Origin: Dongia_B soli
GTDB lineage: Bacteria; Pseudomonadota; Alphaproteobacteria; Dongiales; Dongiaceae
Direction of reading: 5' to 3'
Assembly: GCF_034044715.1 (NCBI RefSeq)
Contig: NZ_JAXCLW010000002.1
Span: 744,001-808,000, forward strand
DNA: 64,000 nucleotides
Shown here: positions 59,889 through 64,000 of the stretch, piece by piece
Layout: each line of letters begins with the position of its first letter
How positions within the stretch are numbered: the first letter of the stretch is position 1
Program-made: the position numbers and the translations under genes
Notes under the pieces: generated by a model
Told to the model about the DNA's origin: nothing
The model's input: the letters and a program-made list of their open reading frames with translations, nothing else
The model's database searches: none

Positions 59889-60863
59889 TTACCAGCGGAC
59901 CAGTGCTGAACCCCAGGTAAATCCGCCGCCCATGGCTTCCATCAGCACGAGGTCGCCGCGTTTGATCCGGCCATCATTGACCGCTTCCGCCAGAGCTAAA
60001 GGAATCGATGCCGCCGACGTGTTGGCATGGCGGTCGACCGTGACGACGACCTTCTCTTGGGGCAGCTTCAGCTTCTGGCCCATGCTCGTGATGATTCGCT
60101 GGTTTGCCTGATGCGGCACCAGCCAGTCGACATCCTCCGGGGCAATGCCGGCACTGGCGATAGCCGCATCGATGGCCGCGGCGAGATTGACGACGGCATG
60201 GCGAAAGACGTCCTTGCCTTCCATTTTCACCGCGCCGGTCGTCTGGGTGGCCGATGGGCCACCATCGACATAGAGCTTGTCGTAATAGCGCCCGTCGGAA
60301 AAGAGATGGGTGCAGAGGACGCCCTGGTCGGTGTTGTCCCCCTTGCCTTTGGCAGCCTCCAGGATGACTGCTCCCGCCCCGTCGCCGAACAGGACGCAGG
60401 TATTACGATCCTTCCAGTCGAGGATACGGGAGAAGGTCTCCGCACCGATCACCAAAGCCCGGCGGGCCTGGCCGAGACGCAGGAAATTATCTGCCACCGC
60501 CAGCGCATAGACGAAGCCCGAGCAGACCGCCTGAACATCGAGCGCAAAGCCGTGATTCATGCCGAGGCGATGCTGCACTTTGGTGGCGGTTGCCGGAAAG
60601 GTGTGATCCGGCGTTGTGGTGGCGAGCACGATGCAATCGAGATCGGCACCGCGAATGCCGGCATGATGCAATGCCTGTTCGGCCGCCTTGACGGCGAGAT
60701 CGGACGTCAGCTCACCTTCCGCGGCAAGATGGCGCTGTCGAATGCCGGTCCGCTGCCGGATCCATTCGTCACTGGTATCGACCTCCCGCGCGAGGTCGTC
60801 ATTGGTGACGATACGGTTGGGAAGATATGAGCCGGCACTGAGAAGACGGGAGCGGCTTACCAT
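59889..60863 (-). CDS. fabH: Beta-ketoacyl-ACP synthase III
   Basis: 324 residues. The catalytic triad is complete: Cys114 in DVQAVCSGF, His251 in VPHQANQRI and Asn281 in NTSAASIPLAL. The N-terminal GSYLPNRIVTNDDLA and the C-terminal LMEAMGGGFTWGSALVRW fit the family. It starts fatty acid elongation from acetyl-CoA and malonyl-ACP. It follows plsX by 1 bp. Confidence 0.96.
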   Translation of the reverse strand: MVSRSRLLSAGSYLPNRIVTNDDLAREVDTSDEWIRQRTGIRQRHLAAEGELTSDLAVKAAEQALHHAGIRGADLDCIVLATTTPDHTFPATATKVQHRLGMNHGFALDVQAVCSGFVYALAVADNFLRLGQARRALVIGAETFSRILDWKDRNTCVLFGDGAGAVILEAAKGKGDNTDQGVLCTHLFSDGRYYDKLYVDGGPSATQTTGAVKMEGKDVFRHAVVNLAAAIDAAIASAGIAPEDVDWLVPHQANQRIITSMGQKLKLPQEKVVVTVDRHANTSAASIPLALAEAVNDGRIKRGDLVLMEAMGGGFTWGSALVRW

Positions 60864-60864
60864 C

Positions 60865-61920
60865 TCAGACAGCCGCGGTTCCGGTGACGGCTCCAGGAAT
60901 CGTCATCATCTGATCAAAATCCCGCTTCATATTTTCGATCGCGCCATTCTGCACCATATCGACGGCCACCCCGATCGCATTGGCAAAACCGAAAGCGTCC
61001 GTACCGCCATGGCTCTTGATGCAGATGCCATTCAAGCCCATGAAAATTGCGCCATTATAACGCCGCGGGTCGACCCGTGCACGCAAAGCATTCAAGGCGG
61101 GGCGCGCCAGCAGATAGCCGAGCTTCGCGAGCAAAGCCGACCCGAAGCTCTGGCGCAGAAAATACCCGTAGAGCTTCACGGTTCCCTCGATCGATTTCAG
61201 CGCGACATTGCCGGTGAAGCCGTCGGTGACAAAGACATCGACGGTTCCCTTGGCCAGATCGTCGCCTTCGACGAAGCCATGGAAACGTCCCGGCAGATTG
61301 GCCTGGCGCAGGATGGCGGCTGCTTCGCGGACGGCATCGTGACCCTTCAATTCCTCGGAACCGACATTGAGGAGCCCGGTGCTGGGTTCGCGCACGCCGA
61401 GCACGGTGCGGGCAAAGACGTTTCCCATGACGGCGAATTGCACCAGATTGCTGGCGTCGCAAACGATATTGGCGCCGAGATCCAGCATGACGCTTTCGCT
61501 GCGCATCGTCGGGAAGAAGGAAGCAATGGCCGGTCGGTCGATACCCGGCATGGTCTTCAGCACGAACTTCGCCATCGCCATGAGGGCGCCGGTATTGCCG
61601 GCGGAAACCACCGCATGGGCGCTGCCGCTTTGCACGGCATCGATCGCCAGACGCATGGAGCTGCCGCGCCCGCCCCGCAGGGCCTGGCTCGGCTTGTCTT
61701 CCATCTTGATGACGGTATCGGCGTGGTGAATTTCGCTGGTCGCGGCGAGCGCCGGAAAATCCTTGAGCAGCGGTTTCAGCCGCGCCTCATCCCCGAAGAA
61801 GAGAAAGCGCACCTGGGGAAAGCGCTGGCGTGCGATATCGGCGCCACGGACCACCATGTCTGGCGCGTGATCTCCGCCCATCGCATCCAGCGAAATAGCC
61901 AGGCCGGCGCTCAACCTCAA
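60865..61920 (-). CDS. plsX: Phosphate acyltransferase PlsX
   Basis: 351 residues. ISLDAMGGDHAPDMVVRGADIA opens the protein, followed by DTVIKMEDKPSQALRGGRGSSMRLAIDAVQSGSAHAVVSAGNTGALMA and GANIVCDASNLVQFAVMG. It makes acyl phosphate from acyl-ACP for phospholipid synthesis. Part of the conserved rpmF-plsX-fabH operon; 34 bp after rpmF. Confidence 0.96.
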   Translation of the reverse strand: MRLSAGLAISLDAMGGDHAPDMVVRGADIARQRFPQVRFLFFGDEARLKPLLKDFPALAATSEIHHADTVIKMEDKPSQALRGGRGSSMRLAIDAVQSGSAHAVVSAGNTGALMAMAKFVLKTMPGIDRPAIASFFPTMRSESVMLDLGANIVCDASNLVQFAVMGNVFARTVLGVREPSTGLLNVGSEELKGHDAVREAAAILRQANLPGRFHGFVEGDDLAKGTVDVFVTDGFTGNVALKSIEGTVKLYGYFLRQSFGSALLAKLGYLLARPALNALRARVDPRRYNGAIFMGLNGICIKSHGGTDAFGFANAIGVAVDMVQNGAIENMKRDFDQMMTIPGAVTGTAAV

Positions 61921-61954
61921 ACACTCCCTTCCTGGCTATGCTCGAGATCGGTTG

Positions 61955-62137
61955 TTAGGCTGCTTGCGTCCCGGTAACTTCCCGGCCGTCGTAATGACCG
62001 CAGGAACCGCAAACGTGATGCGGACGCTTCATTTCGCCGCAATTCGGGCATTCCGTCGACTTCTGCACATCCAGCGCGTGATGGGCGCGGCGCATGTCGC
62101 GACGGGAACTGGAGACCTTTTTCTTGGGAACTGCCAT
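61955..62137 (-). CDS. rpmF: 50S ribosomal protein L32
   Basis: 60 residues beginning MAVPKKKVSSSRRDMRRAHHAL and carrying a zinc-ribbon pair CPNCGE and CGSCGHY. The ATG at 62137 gives the universal MAVPK start; two residues of extension are possible upstream but unlikely. First gene of the plsX-fabH operon. Confidence 0.96.
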   Translation of the reverse strand: MAVPKKKVSSSRRDMRRAHHALDVQKSTECPNCGEMKRPHHVCGSCGHYDGREVTGTQAA

Positions 62138-62300
62138 GATCACTCACTCACAAAAAATAAAGGCAGCCACTAATGCCGCCGTTCGAGCGCTTCTTATCTA
62201 AAATTGCCGCTTAAAGCAAGCAGGTTAACTTCTATCGCCCGGTCGGCGGACAGGGACGCACAACGGTCATTTACCGCCGGAAAGCGTCGGATGCAACCGC

Positions 62301-62864
62301 TCAATCTTCCCGTTTGGGTGTCTTGATCTGTTTCAAGACTTCGAAGGGATTGGGCTTTTCTTCCTTTCGAACGGCCTCCAATTCCGCCTCGGTGGTCGTC
62401 TGCCAGCCGCCCGGCAAAGCAGCGCCGGCCGCGCGCGGATAGGGATCGAGATTAAGGCCGAGCTGTTCCGCCACCACTTCGCCCAGGTCGATCTGTCCGC
62501 CCTGGACCGGTTCGGGTGGGTCGTCGTGATCGTATTCGACCGTCAGGTCGGCTTCCGTCGCGCCGACATCCTCGCTGAAGAACATTTCGAAATCGACCTC
62601 CAGCTTGGCCGGCACCGGCTTGAGGGAAACCACGCAAGACTGCACGACATCGGCGGAAAGATGGCCGTCCAAACGAATCACTTTCGCGCCGGTCCGCCGC
62701 AAACGCAGATCCGCTTCCAGGCGATCAAGGCCCAAGAGGTCGAACCGGGTTGCCAAAGCTGCTCGCTCCGCGGCATCGGCAGCAACATGCCGGCCGGTTT
62801 CGGTCATACTGATCTTATCGAGGGTAATAAGACGAGAAAATTCCACATTATCATTTGATTGCAT
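62301..62864 (-). CDS. DUF177 (YceD-like) protein
   Basis: 187 residues. The family core is visible as ADVVQSCVVSLKPVPAKLEVDFEMFF, a DUF177 block with the usual cysteine, and VDLxE-like GQIDLGEVVAEQLGLNLDPYPR near the C-terminus. YceD-type proteins are linked to ribosomal RNA accumulation in plants and E. coli and almost always precede rpmF, as here (163-bp gap). ATG 62864 has GAGAG six bases upstream. It follows the chaperone gene by 20 bp. Confidence 0.85.
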   Translation of the reverse strand: MQSNDNVEFSRLITLDKISMTETGRHVAADAAERAALATRFDLLGLDRLEADLRLRRTGAKVIRLDGHLSADVVQSCVVSLKPVPAKLEVDFEMFFSEDVGATEADLTVEYDHDDPPEPVQGGQIDLGEVVAEQLGLNLDPYPRAAGAALPGGWQTTTEAELEAVRKEEKPNPFEVLKQIKTPKRED

Positions 62865-62884
62865 GGCGGCTCTCACAATCTGGA

Positions 62885-63433
62885 TTAGATTGCGGCGGGA
62901 TCCACAAAATGAAAATCTGCCGCGACGATCCGGTCGGTCTGCTGACTCTCCAGGGTAGAAATGGCCAGTTTCAGATAACGGATCATGCGTTCGAGACTGG
63001 TCGCCGAGGGGTCGACAGTACCGTAGAGGTTCCGTTGCAAAGCAGCGGTCAGCGACGCATCGTCATCATTGGCGGCCAAGCCCTGATCATAAAACTGGAT
63101 GCGGCCATTCATCGACTCAGCCATATGCTTAATGCGCCGGCCCACGCCAAGATCCGCCGCGCCCATTTCTCGCAAAGCCAGGTCCAGCTCCTTGAACATT
63201 ACGTCATAGATGGCCTGCGTCAGCCGATCGATCGCTTCGCCCTGCCCCTTCAACCGGCGAAACAGGATATAGGCTTGCAGCACCACCATCTCGAAACGGC
63301 CGTCGACCGTGTCGGGAACCTCATAAGACAGATAAAACGCCGGATGCCGCGCCTGTTGCGCGACCACGGTATATACCGCCGCCGCTGCCGATTCGAGCTT
63401 CTCGTCTTTGAGAAAACGCCGCAGAAACAACAT
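62885..63433 (-). CDS. Ubiquinol-cytochrome c chaperone family protein
   Basis: 182 residues of the CBP3/UQCC1 family: VYTVVAQQARHPAFYLSYEVPDTVDGRFEMVVLQAYILFRRLKGQG (about 20-65), then MFKELDLALREMGAADLGVGRRIKHMAESMNGRIQFYDQGL. In mitochondria Cbp3 helps assembly of cytochrome b of complex III; bacterial members are presumed to act on the bc1 complex. Divergent from bamE across about 150 bp. Confidence 0.88.
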   Translation of the reverse strand: MLFLRRFLKDEKLESAAAAVYTVVAQQARHPAFYLSYEVPDTVDGRFEMVVLQAYILFRRLKGQGEAIDRLTQAIYDVMFKELDLALREMGAADLGVGRRIKHMAESMNGRIQFYDQGLAANDDDASLTAALQRNLYGTVDPSATSLERMIRYLKLAISTLESQQTDRIVAADFHFVDPAAI

Positions 63434-63584
63434 GATATCTATCCTGATCCAAGCCGGGCATACCTTGACAGGTCCCCGGCACAGTGCAATCTTGCGCCGT
63501 GAATTTCAGAGTGGCGCGATGCTGGTGGCTTAGCTGGCTAAAGCCAGCTTTTCAAGGCAGCTTCTGCTAAGGGGTATGATCGTT

Positions 63585-64000
63585 ATGATGCGTTGGTCAG
63601 GCGGGCTTGGGGGAAGTCGGCGCAGCTATCGGTTTCCGACCTTGGCGCTGGGCATGGCCTTGGGTGCTGTCTTGATGGCTGGCGCCTGCACCGCGCGGAT
63701 CGACCAGCGCGGCAACAAGCCGGATGAGGATCAGGTCGTCCAGATCAATCCGGGTGTGGATGACAAGAATCGGGTCGCCGAATTGCTGGGTTACCCCTCA
63801 TCCGTGTCGACCTTCAACGACAACACTTGGTACTACATTTCCAAGCGGACCAAGACGATCGCCTTTTGGGATCCGGACGTGCTGGATCAGGAAGTCCTGC
63901 AGATCAGCTTCGATAATTCGGGCATCGTGCAGGACATGAAGATTTACGGCCAACAGGACGGCGAGACGATCGCTTATGTCGACCGCAAGACGCCGACACC
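63585..64000 (+). CDS. bamE: Outer membrane protein assembly factor BamE (partial at window edge)
   Basis: At least 138 codons before the window ends. A signal with a lipobox (VLMAGACTARI) is followed by RGNKPDEDQVVQINPGVDDKNRVAELLGYPSSVSTFNDNTWYYISKRTKTIAFW, the SmpA/OmlA fold with its NDNTWYY block. BamE is a lipoprotein of the outer membrane beta-barrel assembly machine. AAGGGG precedes several in-frame ATGs (63576, 63585, 63588); 63585 has the best spacing. The C-terminus lies outside. Confidence 0.9.
   Translation, partial: MMRWSGGLGGSRRSYRFPTLALGMALGAVLMAGACTARIDQRGNKPDEDQVVQINPGVDDKNRVAELLGYPSSVSTFNDNTWYYISKRTKTIAFWDPDVLDQEVLQISFDNSGIVQDMKIYGQQDGETIAYVDRKTPT

Overview
The window looks like chromosomal DNA of an alphaproteobacterium, probably of the Rhodospirillales type. 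Supporting signs are the gene order rpmF-plsX-fabH-ihfA-merR next to tRNA-Pro, the DUF177 and ubiquinol-cytochrome c chaperone genes beside bamE, a trmFO of the folate-dependent type, and the moderately high GC content. I saw no prophage, transposase, CRISPR array or rRNA operon. The taxon is inferred from gene content, not from a database search.

Layout. 1-1654 is the N-terminal part of gyrA, running off the left edge. 1.9-8 kb holds mixed metabolic genes: a MOSC protein, a DMT exporter, a small DUF1127-like gene facing a GcvA-type LysR regulator, a VOC protein, a small lipoprotein, a class II aldolase, and a nickel/cobalt permease behind a near-consensus NikR box. 7.8-10.7 kb is an ECF sigma/anti-sigma pair divergent from a Tat-exported phosphoesterase and a cupredoxin. 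10.8-15.4 kb has ssb and uvrA (divergent) and a nucleoside hydrolase. 15.4-26.7 kb has a GST, a Bcr/CflA efflux pump preceded by a promoter, a translated 16-codon leader and an intrinsic terminator, then lysE, pilZ, a Rid protein, DUF2165, trmFO, a lipoprotein, glpK, upp, a flavoprotein, a proline-racemase family enzyme and mscL.

26.8-33.9 kb is a minus-strand pseudaminic-acid operon: a surface-carbohydrate protein, a three-domain fusion of cytidylyltransferase, PseG-like hydrolase and PseH-like acetyltransferase, then pseI, pseB and pseC. 34-39.3 kb holds parE, a chemoreceptor and a bestrophin-like channel.

39.3-55.7 kb is a pyrimidine-catabolism island. PreT/PreA (dihydropyrimidine dehydrogenase), a dihydropyrimidinase and a carbamoyl-amidohydrolase form the complete reductive route. 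A cytosine-deaminase family enzyme and two ABC importers (BMP/nucleoside type and NMT1/ThiY type) feed it. A RutR-like TetR regulator is encoded inside the island, and three 16-bp sites resembling the RutR operator sit at preT/rutR, in front of the dihydropyrimidinase, and in front of the amidohydrolase. The deaminase carries Cys where E. coli CodA has Asp314, which raises the possibility of activity on 5-substituted cytosines.

55.8-64 kb holds a short PEBP-like lipoprotein, an MscS channel, gfa, tRNA-Pro(GGG), merR, ihfA, fabH, plsX, rpmF, DUF177, the ubiquinol-cytochrome c chaperone and, divergently, the start of bamE at the right edge.
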